A DNA stretch of 64,000 nt, taken from assembly GCF_040544485.1 (NCBI RefSeq), contig NZ_JBDZDV010000001.1, positions 186,001-250,000 on the forward strand. The letters run 5' to 3'. A program made the translations under genes and the position numbers. The notes under the pieces are model-generated. The model made no database searches, was not told the origin of the DNA, and was given only the letters and a program-made list of their open reading frames with translations. Source of the stretch: Lacicoccus halitifaciens (lineage in GTDB: Bacteria > Bacillota > Bacilli > Staphylococcales > Salinicoccaceae). Shown piece after piece: positions 57,033 through 64,000 of this stretch (position 1 is the stretch's first letter; every line of letters starts with the position of its first letter).

Positions 57033-58379
57033 ATGTCTCAAAAATGGGAAAAGCAAGAAGGTAATGAAGGAATTCTGACGGTCACAGTACCTGCAGAGGA
57101 ATTCAATCAGGCATTGGATGAAGCATTTGCGAAAGTTTCCAAGGATGTTTCACTTCCAGGTTTCAGAAAAGGGAAAGTTCCGCGTCAAATGTTTGAAAGT
57201 CGTTTTGGTGTAGAGTCCTTATACCAGGACGCACTGGATATCGTCCTTTCACCAAACTATGCTAAAGCTGTTGATGAAGAAGGTATTACTCCTGTTGATC
57301 AGCCTGAAGTGGATATCGTTGAAATGGAAAAGGGCAAAGATCTTGTATTCACGGCGAAAGTGACTGTCGAGCCTGAAGTCAAACTCGGCGAGTACAAAGG
57401 TCTTGAAGCGACTAAACTGTCGACGGAAGTGACTGAGGCGGACGTTGACCATGAAATCGGTCATATGCTCGAGCATCAGGCGGAAATGGTCGTCAAAGAT
57501 GACGGCGAAGTGGAAAACGGCGACACAGTGAACCTGGACTTCGACGGCTATATGGACGGCGAACAGTTCGACGGCGGAAAAGCTGAAGGATTCGACCTTG
57601 AAGTTGGTTCCGGCTCATTCATCGGCGGCTTCGAAGAGCAGCTCATCGGCCTTAAAGTCGGAGATGAGAAAGATGTTGAAGTGACTTTCCCTGAAGATTA
57701 CCAGGCTGAAGAGCTTGCTGGAAAGCCTGCGACGTTCAAAGTTAAGATCAACTCCATCAAAGTGCAGGAAACACCTGAACTTGACGATGATCTTGTAAAA
57801 GAGCTGGACCAGGGTGTTGAAACTGTGGATGAACTGAAAGCCAAAGTTGAAAAAGACCTTAAAGAAGCTAAAGAAAACCAGGCGGATGTCGCCATGAAGG
57901 AAGAACTTCTCCTCAAAGCGAGTGACAATGCTGAAATCGACGTTCCGGAGGCAATGGTCAACACTGAGCTTGACAGAATGCTTCAGGAGTTCGAACAGAA
58001 CTTGTCCCAGCAGGGCATCAACCTTGAAATGTACCAGCAGCTGTCCGGCCAGGATGAAAATGCACTTCGCGAGACAATGAAAGAAGATGCGGAGAACCGT
58101 GTTAAAACGAACCTCACACTGAAGCAGATTGCAGCTGATGAAAACATCGAAGTTGCAGAAGCAGACCTTGATAAAGAGCTTGAGAAAATGAGCGAACAGT
58201 TCGGCATCAAAGTTGAAGACATCAAATCAACTTTAGGCGACCTGTCAATGCTTGAGAATGATATCAAAGTCCAGAAGGCGCTCGATGTACTTGTGGACAA
58301 TGCCAAACTTGTAGAACCAACAGAAGGTGAGGCAAGTGAGTCAGAAGAGACCGAAGAATCAACTGAAGAAGAAAAGTAA
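57033..58379 (+). CDS. tig: Trigger factor
   Basis: 448-aa ribosome-associated chaperone and peptidyl-prolyl isomerase. The N-terminal ribosome-binding domain carries the signature VSLPGFRKGKVPRQMFESRFG (G-F-R-K-G at about 45-49). The FKBP-type PPIase domain lies at about 160-245 (DTVNLDFDGYMDGEQFDGG; FIGGFEEQLIGLKVGDEKDV). The C-terminal chaperone arms are helical, and the end is an acidic Glu/Ser tail. GGAGG precedes the ATG. Own promoter upstream. A 14-bp hairpin without U-run follows before clpX. Confidence 0.97.
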   Translation: MSQKWEKQEGNEGILTVTVPAEEFNQALDEAFAKVSKDVSLPGFRKGKVPRQMFESRFGVESLYQDALDIVLSPNYAKAVDEEGITPVDQPEVDIVEMEKGKDLVFTAKVTVEPEVKLGEYKGLEATKLSTEVTEADVDHEIGHMLEHQAEMVVKDDGEVENGDTVNLDFDGYMDGEQFDGGKAEGFDLEVGSGSFIGGFEEQLIGLKVGDEKDVEVTFPEDYQAEELAGKPATFKVKINSIKVQETPELDDDLVKELDQGVETVDELKAKVEKDLKEAKENQADVAMKEELLLKASDNAEIDVPEAMVNTELDRMLQEFEQNLSQQGINLEMYQQLSGQDENALRETMKEDAENRVKTNLTLKQIAADENIEVAEADLDKELEKMSEQFGIKVEDIKSTLGDLSMLENDIKVQKALDVLVDNAKLVEPTEGEASESEETEESTEEEK

Positions 58380-58394
58380 AACCGCCTGAATGAA

Positions 58395-58427
58395 AATAGC
58401 TCTGCAACGTCCAGTTGCAGAGCTATT
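58395..58427 (+). other. Long perfect hairpin between tig and clpX
   Basis: AATAGCTCTGCAAC (58395-58408) and GTTGCAGAGCTATT (58414-58427) pair perfectly over 14 bp with a GTCCA loop, but GGCATC follows instead of a U-run. It may be a weak or factor-dependent terminator or a 3'-end stabiliser of the tig mRNA. Confidence 0.6.
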
Positions 58428-58454
58428 GGCATCAGTGCCTGCAAGTTCATTCAT

Positions 58455-58483
58455 TTGATTTCAAGCCTGAATTCTAGTATAGT
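58455..58483 (+). promoter_or_regulatory. Sigma-A promoter of clpX
   Basis: TTGATT (58455-58460), 17-bp spacer, TATAGT (58478-58483). Confidence 0.75.
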
Positions 58484-58511
58484 TTACGACAATGATAAAA
58501 GAGGTGTTAAG

Positions 58512-59771
58512 ATGATCAAATTTAATGAAGATGATACAAATTTAACATGTTCGTTCTGTGGTAAAGATCAGGAACAGGTAAAGAAACTGATCGCAGGCAG
58601 CGGCGTGTACATTTGTAATGAATGTATAGAATTATGCTACGAAATTATAGAAGAAGAGCTGAAGACCGAGCATAAGGCGATTTTCACGGAGCTTCCGAAG
58701 CCTCAGCAGATCCTTGAAGCTCTGAATGACTATGTCATCGGGCAGGATAAGGCGAAACGTGCTTTGAGTGTTGCAGTTTATAACCATTATAAACGCATCA
58801 ACCAGGAAAGCAGTGACGATGATGTGGAAATTTCCAAGAGTAATATCGCATTGATCGGCCCGACCGGCAGCGGTAAAACACTGCTGGCCCAGACGCTCGC
58901 ACGCACTTTGGATGTACCATTTGCGATTGCGGATGCGACAAGCCTCACAGAAGCAGGTTATGTCGGTGACGACGTGGAGAACATACTGCTGCGCCTGATC
59001 CAGGCTGCAGACTTTGATGTGGAACGTGCCGAACAGGGCATCATCTATGTCGACGAAATTGATAAAATCGCACGCAAGAGTGAGAATACTTCAATTACAC
59101 GTGACGTTTCCGGTGAAGGTGTACAGCAGGCGCTCCTTAAGATTCTTGAAGGGACGACTGCAAGCGTGCCGCCTCAGGGAGGCAGGAAGCACCCGAACCA
59201 GGAATCGATCCAGATCGATACGAAAAACATCCTGTTCATATTGGGCGGTGCCTTCGACGGCATGGACGAGATCATCAAGCGCAGAGTCGGTGAGAAAGTG
59301 ATCGGCTTCGGCGGACCTTCATCGACCCTCGATGACAAAGATGCGATACTATCCAATGTACGTCCGGAAGACCTTCAAAGCTACGGTCTCATACCGGAAT
59401 TCATCGGACGTGTGCCGATCATCAGCCACCTTGAAGAACTTGATGTGGATGCACTCAAATCCATCCTTACAGAGCCGAAGAACGCACTCGTCAAGCAGTA
59501 CAAGAAAATGCTTGCAATCGATGAAGTGAATCTGGAATTCGACGATGATGCACTCGATGCAATCAGCGAGCTTGCCATCGAACGTAAAACAGGTGCACGC
59601 GGCCTCCGTTCCATCATTGAAGAGCGCATGGTCGACATCATGTTCAGCGTACCTTCCAATGAAGAAATCAAAACAGTCAAAATCACCAGAGATACGATCA
59701 TGGATGAAAGCGATCCGCTGCTTTATGATGCAGACGGCAAAGAAGTCTACATCGATCGTAAAAGTGCATAA
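58512..59771 (+). CDS. clpX: ATP-dependent Clp protease ATPase subunit ClpX
   Basis: 419-aa AAA+ unfoldase that feeds substrates to ClpP. The N-terminal C4 zinc finger is CSFCGKDQ and ICNECIELC. Walker A is GPTGSGKTLLAQ; the pore loop YVGDDVEN (GYVG); Walker B IIYVDEIDK; sensor/box motifs follow, with the ClpP-contact loop IGFGGP (IGF). It ends ESDPLLYDADGKEV. ATG 58512 follows GAGGTG; the frame open from 58455 runs through the promoter. Lon genes that separate clpX from ysxC in B. subtilis are absent, as in Staphylococcus. Confidence 0.98.
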   Translation: MIKFNEDDTNLTCSFCGKDQEQVKKLIAGSGVYICNECIELCYEIIEEELKTEHKAIFTELPKPQQILEALNDYVIGQDKAKRALSVAVYNHYKRINQESSDDDVEISKSNIALIGPTGSGKTLLAQTLARTLDVPFAIADATSLTEAGYVGDDVENILLRLIQAADFDVERAEQGIIYVDEIDKIARKSENTSITRDVSGEGVQQALLKILEGTTASVPPQGGRKHPNQESIQIDTKNILFILGGAFDGMDEIIKRRVGEKVIGFGGPSSTLDDKDAILSNVRPEDLQSYGLIPEFIGRVPIISHLEELDVDALKSILTEPKNALVKQYKKMLAIDEVNLEFDDDALDAISELAIERKTGARGLRSIIEERMVDIMFSVPSNEEIKTVKITRDTIMDESDPLLYDADGKEVYIDRKSA

Positions 59772-59783
59772 TAGAAATAGAAG

Positions 59784-59811
59784 AGCTGTCTGACTCCCAG
59801 ACAGCTTTTTT
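59784..59811 (+). terminator. Terminator of clpX
   Basis: AGCTGTCTG and CAGACAGCT, then six T residues. It ends 17 bases before the ysxC start. Confidence 0.92.
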
Positions 59812-59828
59812 CATGAGGAGTACAGATT

Positions 59829-60416
59829 ATGAAAATAAACCCGAACAATATCGAATTCATGTATTCGGCGATGGATCCTTCCCAGTATCCGGACGGCAAT
59901 ATGAAGGAAATCGCGCTGAGCGGTCGTTCGAATGTTGGTAAATCATCCTTCATCAATGCGGTCTGCGGGCGTAAAGATATAGCGAGGACCTCTTCAAAGC
60001 CGGGGAAGACGGCGACGCTGAATTTTTATGATGTGGACTCACAGTTCATCTTTGTCGATGTCCCGGGCTACGGCTATGCCAGGCAGTCCAAGACGAGCCG
60101 CGAGAAATGGGGGCAGCTGATCGAATCCTACCTCGCTGAGAGGGAAGAACTCCAGGCGGTGGTCCAGCTGGTCGACCTGCGGCATAAGCCGACGCAGGAT
60201 GACATATTGATGTATGATTTCCTGAAACACCTGGAAATCCCGGTCATCCTCATCTGCACGAAATCCGATAAGATTGCGAAAAGCAAAGTGCAGAAGCATT
60301 TGAAGGTCGTGAGGGAAACACTTGAAGTCGAACCGGAAGATATCATCATCGATTTCTCCGCCGTCGATAAAAAGAACCTGCCGAAAGTTTATGAAGCATT
60401 GAGCAATTATGTCTAG
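59829..60416 (+). CDS. ysxC: Ribosome biogenesis GTPase YsxC/EngB
   Basis: 195-aa essential GTPase needed for 50S subunit maturation. G1 is GRSNVGKSSFIN, G2 lies around the KPGKTATLNFY segment, G3 is DVPGYGYA, G4 is TKSDK and G5 SAVDKKN. ATGAGGAG-type ribosome site before ATG 59829. It follows the clpX terminator so closely that expression probably includes read-through. Same position as in Staphylococcus and Bacillus, before hemA. Confidence 0.96.
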   Translation: MKINPNNIEFMYSAMDPSQYPDGNMKEIALSGRSNVGKSSFINAVCGRKDIARTSSKPGKTATLNFYDVDSQFIFVDVPGYGYARQSKTSREKWGQLIESYLAEREELQAVVQLVDLRHKPTQDDILMYDFLKHLEIPVILICTKSDKIAKSKVQKHLKVVRETLEVEPEDIIIDFSAVDKKNLPKVYEALSNYV

Positions 60417-60449
60417 ATTAGAACAATTTTAAATAATATAGGATTTCAG

Positions 60450-60481
60450 CCATGTTATATAGAAATGACATGGTTTTTTTG
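60450..60481 (+). terminator. Terminator of ysxC
   Basis: CCATGT and ACATGG arms around a 12-nt loop, then seven T residues. Confidence 0.75.
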
Positions 60482-60533
60482 TTACAATTAGTATTATTAT
60501 TGCTTACGTATAATGGTGGTAGGAGGAAATTTG

Positions 60534-61880
60534 ATGCACGTAATATCGCTGAGTTTAAATTATAGAAAAGCGACAGTTGAAGAACGTGAAAAAGTCCAGT
60601 TCAATGAAGTGGAACTGACAGACGCGCTGCACAAACTGCGGTCGGAAAAAAGTATTTTGGAAACGGTGCTTCTGTCCACATGTAACAGGACCGAAGTCTA
60701 CATTGTGAGTGATCAGGTGCATACAGGTAAATACTATGCCCAGAACTTCCTCGCTGAATGGTTCGAAGTGGACCTTGAGACGATCAAGAAGATCATCGAT
60801 GTGAAAGTCGGGGAAGAGGCGGTTGAGCATCTGTTTTATGTGACGGCAGGTCTTGATTCGATGGTTCTCGGGGAGACCCAGATACTTGGCCAGATACGCG
60901 ATGCATTCATCAAAGCGCAGAATGAAAAGACGACCGGGACGATATTCAACAAGTTATTCAAAGAGGCGATAACTGTGGCTAAAAAAGGGCACAATGATAC
61001 GGATATCTCAAAAAATGCGATCTCGACGTCCTATGCTGCTGTACAGCTGATCAACAAGATCATCGATCAGAAAAGGGATACGAAAGCCCTCGTCATCGGT
61101 GCAGGCGAAATGTCCGAACAGTCGGTGATCAACCTGACTTCGAACGGCATTAAAGACATCACGATCGTCAACCGCTCCCTTGACAATGCAAAAAAACTCG
61201 CTGATAAATATGACTGCACATACGATACCATCGAGCATCTCGAAGCTTATTTGATGGATGCGGATATCGTGCTTTCAAGCACTTCCTCGAGGAATTACGT
61301 CATCACTGAAGATCTCATCGACAGTATCCAGAAGAGAAGGGCGAACCGTCCTCTGATACTGATCGACATTGCGATGCCCAGGGATATCGAACCTGCGACC
61401 CATCAGTATGAAAATGTCTACATGTACAACGTGGACGACCTGCAGGGACTGATCGATTCGAACCTCGAAACCCGCCAGCAGGAAGCGAAGAAGGTCGAGG
61501 CAATGATCAGGAAAGCACAGGATGACTTCGAAAGCTGGATCAACATGCTCGGTGTGACACCGGTCATCCAGGCGCTCAGGACGAAGGCCCTCAACATACA
61601 TGAAGAGACCTTCAAGAGTGTGGAGCGTAAGATGCCTGATATGACGGACCGTGAACGCACGGTCATCAGTAAGCATATGAAGAGCATCATCAACCAGATG
61701 CTGAAAGATCCGATCATCTACACGAAGGAAATCGCAGATGATAAGCAGGCAGTGAAGAAACTTAAGGAAATCGAAACGCTGTTCGGCATTGAAGATGAAG
61801 TCAGCGAAGTGAAAGAAAGAGAAATGAAGAAATACCAACAGGAGACTCAAAAAAATAATACAGAACTCGCATTCGAATAG
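60534..61880 (+). CDS. hemA: Glutamyl-tRNA reductase
   Basis: 448-aa first enzyme of C5 heme synthesis, reducing Glu-tRNA to glutamate-1-semialdehyde. The catalytic Cys lies in LLSTCNRTEVY (about residue 50). GETQILGQIRDAF, the NADP-binding ALVIGAGEMSE and the C-terminal dimerisation helices are present. AGGAGG lies 7 nt before ATG 60534. TATAAT at 60509-60514 is a likely -10, without a good -35. First gene of hemA-hemX-hemC-hemD; in B. subtilis HemX lowers HemA abundance. The C-terminal EVKEREMKKYQQETQKNN tail is Staphylococcus-like. Confidence 0.97.
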   Translation: MHVISLSLNYRKATVEEREKVQFNEVELTDALHKLRSEKSILETVLLSTCNRTEVYIVSDQVHTGKYYAQNFLAEWFEVDLETIKKIIDVKVGEEAVEHLFYVTAGLDSMVLGETQILGQIRDAFIKAQNEKTTGTIFNKLFKEAITVAKKGHNDTDISKNAISTSYAAVQLINKIIDQKRDTKALVIGAGEMSEQSVINLTSNGIKDITIVNRSLDNAKKLADKYDCTYDTIEHLEAYLMDADIVLSSTSSRNYVITEDLIDSIQKRRANRPLILIDIAMPRDIEPATHQYENVYMYNVDDLQGLIDSNLETRQQEAKKVEAMIRKAQDDFESWINMLGVTPVIQALRTKALNIHEETFKSVERKMPDMTDRERTVISKHMKSIINQMLKDPIIYTKEIADDKQAVKKLKEIETLFGIEDEVSEVKEREMKKYQQETQKNNTELAFE

Positions 61881-61897
61881 TATGGGTGGGGACCAAT

Positions 61898-62719
61898 ATG
61901 GATATTGTCTTCCGCATCAATGAATTTATAATGCTTTTATACTTTACGGGCCTTTCTGTGCTGGCGTACGATTTAGCTTTAAGAAATCGCCAAGCCAGAA
62001 AGGTTTCCTTTTATATAATCGCCGGAGCAACGGCACTGCATCTTTTGACCTACATCAACATCATCATAAGCCTTGGGAGGATACCGGTATTCACCACTTA
62101 CGAGGGCATGTTCACTTTATCCCTTGTGTTATCGATCGTCGGGATCAGCTATTATTACAGGAATGAAAGCGAACAGGTGTTTTTTGGATTCATATTCTTC
62201 AGTTTCCTGTTCTTTTCGATATTCACATTCCAGCCCGAGCCGCTTTCAAGGGAAGTCGAAGTATCGGTATTGATGAATGAACTGCTGGTCATCCATGTCG
62301 GGCTCGCACTGCTTGCCTATGTGCTGTTCTTCATGTCGGCCCTGCATTCGCTGATCTACCTGATACAGTACGACAATTTGAAGAAAAAGCGCTTCAACCG
62401 CACATTCTTTTCATTGTTCAGTATAGAGACCGCAAAGAAGGTCATGATCAGAAGCCTTGTGATCGGGCTTTTGACGATGACGGTCAGCATTCTGCTCGGA
62501 CTGCATTGGGGCATCCAGATCATCGGGGTGGATATCATGTGGGACATTAAAGTGATGGGCACTTCATTTGTGGTGCTTTTATATGCCGCGCTCTTCATTC
62601 ATTTGAAAAAAGTGCGCAATACTTATATATTTGCTATGTTGAACATTGGATTGTTCATATTTTGCATGATCAATTATCTGTTTGTATCACAATTTTCCAA
62701 TTTCCATATTTGGACTTAA
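61898..62719 (+). CDS. hemX: HemX-like membrane protein (CcsA/YpjD family)
   Basis: 273-aa polytopic protein with eight predicted spans of the cytochrome c assembly (CcsA/HemX) fold. Conserved segments include FTTYEGMFTLSLVLSIVGI, VHVGLALLAYVLFFMSALHSLIYLIQ and LGLHWG with membrane His residues. In B. subtilis HemX negatively affects the level of HemA. ATG 61898 follows GGTGGGGA; a GTG at 61886 overlaps that site. Lies 17 bp after hemA and 15 bp before hemC, so it belongs to the heme operon. Confidence 0.9.
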   Translation: MDIVFRINEFIMLLYFTGLSVLAYDLALRNRQARKVSFYIIAGATALHLLTYINIIISLGRIPVFTTYEGMFTLSLVLSIVGISYYYRNESEQVFFGFIFFSFLFFSIFTFQPEPLSREVEVSVLMNELLVIHVGLALLAYVLFFMSALHSLIYLIQYDNLKKKRFNRTFFSLFSIETAKKVMIRSLVIGLLTMTVSILLGLHWGIQIIGVDIMWDIKVMGTSFVVLLYAALFIHLKKVRNTYIFAMLNIGLFIFCMINYLFVSQFSNFHIWT

Positions 62720-62734
62720 AAAAGGAGTATTTTA

Positions 62735-63658
62735 ATGAGAAAGTTTATCGTTGGATCCAGGCGTTCGGGACTTGCCATGACCCAGTCAAAACAGTTCATC
62801 GCATCACTTGAAGAGAAATTCCCGGAAGCAGAATTTGAAATCAAGGAAATCGTGACGAAAGGTGACCGCATCGTGGATGTGCAGCTGTCAAAAGTCGGCG
62901 GCAAAGGCCTCTTCGTCAAGGAGATTGAGCTTGCGCTTGAAAATAAAGAGATCGATATGGCGATCCACAGCCTGAAGGATGTGCCGAGCCAGCTGCCCGA
63001 GCAGTTCAAAATCGGCTGCATACCTGAACGGGAAGATATGCGGGATGCCTTCCTCTCCAACAACAAAGTGCTGTTCAAAGATCTTCCTTCCGGAAGCATC
63101 GTCGGTACGAGCAGCCTGAGACGCGCCGCCCAGCTGAAATCGATGCGTGATGATATCACCGTCAACTGGGTGAGGGGCAATATCGACACCCGCATCAAAA
63201 AGATGGAATCCGGTGAATATGACGCGATCATCCTTGCAGCTGCCGGCCTTAAACGGATGGGGTGGGGCGACAGCCGTGTGACCGAGTACTTTGATGCCGA
63301 AGAGTTCATCCCGGCGATTGCACAGGGTGCACTCGGGATTGAGATCAGGAAAGACGACCATGAACTCGCTGAAATGCTTGCGGCGGTCCATTCGAAGGAG
63401 GATGCCATCTGCACGTCGGCAGAAAGGACGTTCCTGCGCCGCATGGACGGCAGCTGTCAGGTGCCGATCGGCGGTTATGCGACACTTGAAGACGGCGAAC
63501 TTTATTTGACCGGGCTGATCATGTCGGAGGACGGCAATGAGAAGTACCTCGTCAAAAAATCCGGCACGGACCCTGAAGCGCTCGGCAATCTGGTGGCTGA
63601 CGAAATGGAAAAGATCGGTGCCAAGGAGATCATTGATAAAATCAATGAAGAAAAATAA
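62735..63658 (+). CDS. hemC: Porphobilinogen deaminase (hydroxymethylbilane synthase)
   Basis: 307-aa enzyme joining four porphobilinogens into hydroxymethylbilane. VGSRRSGLAMTQSKQF, VTKGDRIVD, GGKGLFVKEIELAL, HSLKDVPSQLP, GTSSLRRAAQL and VRGNIDTRIKKME are all present. The dipyrromethane-cofactor Cys is in RMDGSCQVPIGGY (about residue 241). GGAG precedes the ATG. Third gene of the heme operon; 4 bp separate it from hemD. Confidence 0.98.
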   Translation: MRKFIVGSRRSGLAMTQSKQFIASLEEKFPEAEFEIKEIVTKGDRIVDVQLSKVGGKGLFVKEIELALENKEIDMAIHSLKDVPSQLPEQFKIGCIPEREDMRDAFLSNNKVLFKDLPSGSIVGTSSLRRAAQLKSMRDDITVNWVRGNIDTRIKKMESGEYDAIILAAAGLKRMGWGDSRVTEYFDAEEFIPAIAQGALGIEIRKDDHELAEMLAAVHSKEDAICTSAERTFLRRMDGSCQVPIGGYATLEDGELYLTGLIMSEDGNEKYLVKKSGTDPEALGNLVADEMEKIGAKEIIDKINEEK

Positions 63659-63662
63659 TGCA

Positions 63663-64000
63663 ATGAAGAAGACGGTGCTGGTCACACAGACGAAGCTCAA
63701 TGTGACCAGTGACCGCTTTAATGTCATGCATGCCCCTTTGATTTCAATCCAGCCGCTTGATGTTGAAGAAGCGTTTTTAAAGCATGAATATGACTGGCTG
63801 ATACTGACGAGCAAAAATGCAGTCAAGCTCTTCTTGCCGTATATGGAAGACCTTAAATTCTCCAAAATAGGGAGCATCGGCGAGAAGACGACGGAAGTCC
63901 TCGTCAATAACGGCTATACCGTGGACTTTGAACCTTCCGTCTACACACAGGAAGGATTCATAGAAGATTTTCCGCTGCATGATGAAAGGGTCGAACGGGT
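63663..64000 (+). CDS. hemD: Uroporphyrinogen-III synthase, N-terminal part (runs off the window)
   Basis: ATG 63663 opens a frame to the end of the window, MKKTVLVTQTKLNVTSDRFN..., with ISIQPLDVEEAFLKHEYDWLILTSKNAVKLFLPYM and FSKIGSIGEKTTEVLVNNGY, matching the start of HemD (TS-N-AV segment and alternating alpha/beta halves). It cyclises hydroxymethylbilane with ring D inversion. The start lies 4 bp after the hemC stop; its ribosome site would be the AAGGAG near 63634 or coupling. The C-terminal half is missing because the window ends. Confidence 0.9.
   Translation, partial: MKKTVLVTQTKLNVTSDRFNVMHAPLISIQPLDVEEAFLKHEYDWLILTSKNAVKLFLPYMEDLKFSKIGSIGEKTTEVLVNNGYTVDFEPSVYTQEGFIEDFPLHDERVER

Overview
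The window is a 64-kb piece of a low-to-moderate-GC Bacillota chromosome. Gene content and order point to the Staphylococcaceae. The translated proteins resemble Staphylococcus proteins, but base composition is near 50% G+C and many proteins are acidic. That suggests a halotolerant, higher-GC relative such as Salinicoccus; the genus is inference. The core backbone follows the order known from Bacillus subtilis: dnaB-dnaI-thrS-infC-rpmI-rplT, ysdC, ysgA, pheST, rnhC, zapA, cvpA, polX, mutS2, trxA, uvrC, sdhCAB, ysmB-murI-rdgB-ysnB, tig-clpX-ysxC-hemAXCD.

Region 1 (1-4.7 kb) holds replication restart (dnaB end, dnaI), a T-box-controlled thrS, and the infC-rpmI-rplT operon behind an L20-type attenuator. 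infC appears to start at AUA. Region 2 (4.7-31 kb) is an accessory block inserted between rplT and the ysdC-type aminopeptidase. It opens with a tandem array of 50-bp units. It then carries a MetE-like methyltransferase with an aromatic-acid transporter behind a cre site, an orphan peptide-binding lipoprotein, a Cys-rich copper-storage protein, a sulfide:quinone-oxidoreductase-like protein lacking one catalytic Cys, a DUF378 protein, a membrane glycosyltransferase, flotillin, a C45 acyltransferase, a keto-acid decarboxylase, two universal stress proteins, a PAS plus degenerate GGDEF protein, a prenyltransferase and a fructosamine-kinase remnant.

Region 3 (31-51.4 kb) is the conserved housekeeping block: aminopeptidase, rRNA/tRNA methylase, T-box pheST, replication/repair (RNase HIII, PolX, MutS2, UvrC), thioredoxin, succinate dehydrogenase, glutamate racemase and nucleotide house-cleaning. 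Two tandem acidic lipoproteins and an inverted second copy of the 50-bp array interrupt it. Region 4 (51.4-55.3 kb) is a second accessory segment with small membrane and stress proteins, a different 51-bp array, an AT-rich orphan gene and tRNA-Arg. Region 5 (55.3-64 kb) is Nudix, a helical protein, tig, clpX, ysxC and the heme genes hemA-hemX-hemC-hemD, running off the end.

Regulatory signals that can be read directly include two T-boxes, the L20 leader, several sigma-A promoters, three convincing sigma-B-type promoters (DUF378 gene, a 65-aa membrane protein, csbD), a cre box, and a 13-bp inverted repeat bracketing the sdhCAB promoter. The least explained items are the three intergenic arrays (two sharing a sequence family in opposite orientation, one different, all with 50-51 bp period), the Cys-less SQR-like protein with its 25-bp palindrome, the trimmed RNase HIII and the sdh bracket.
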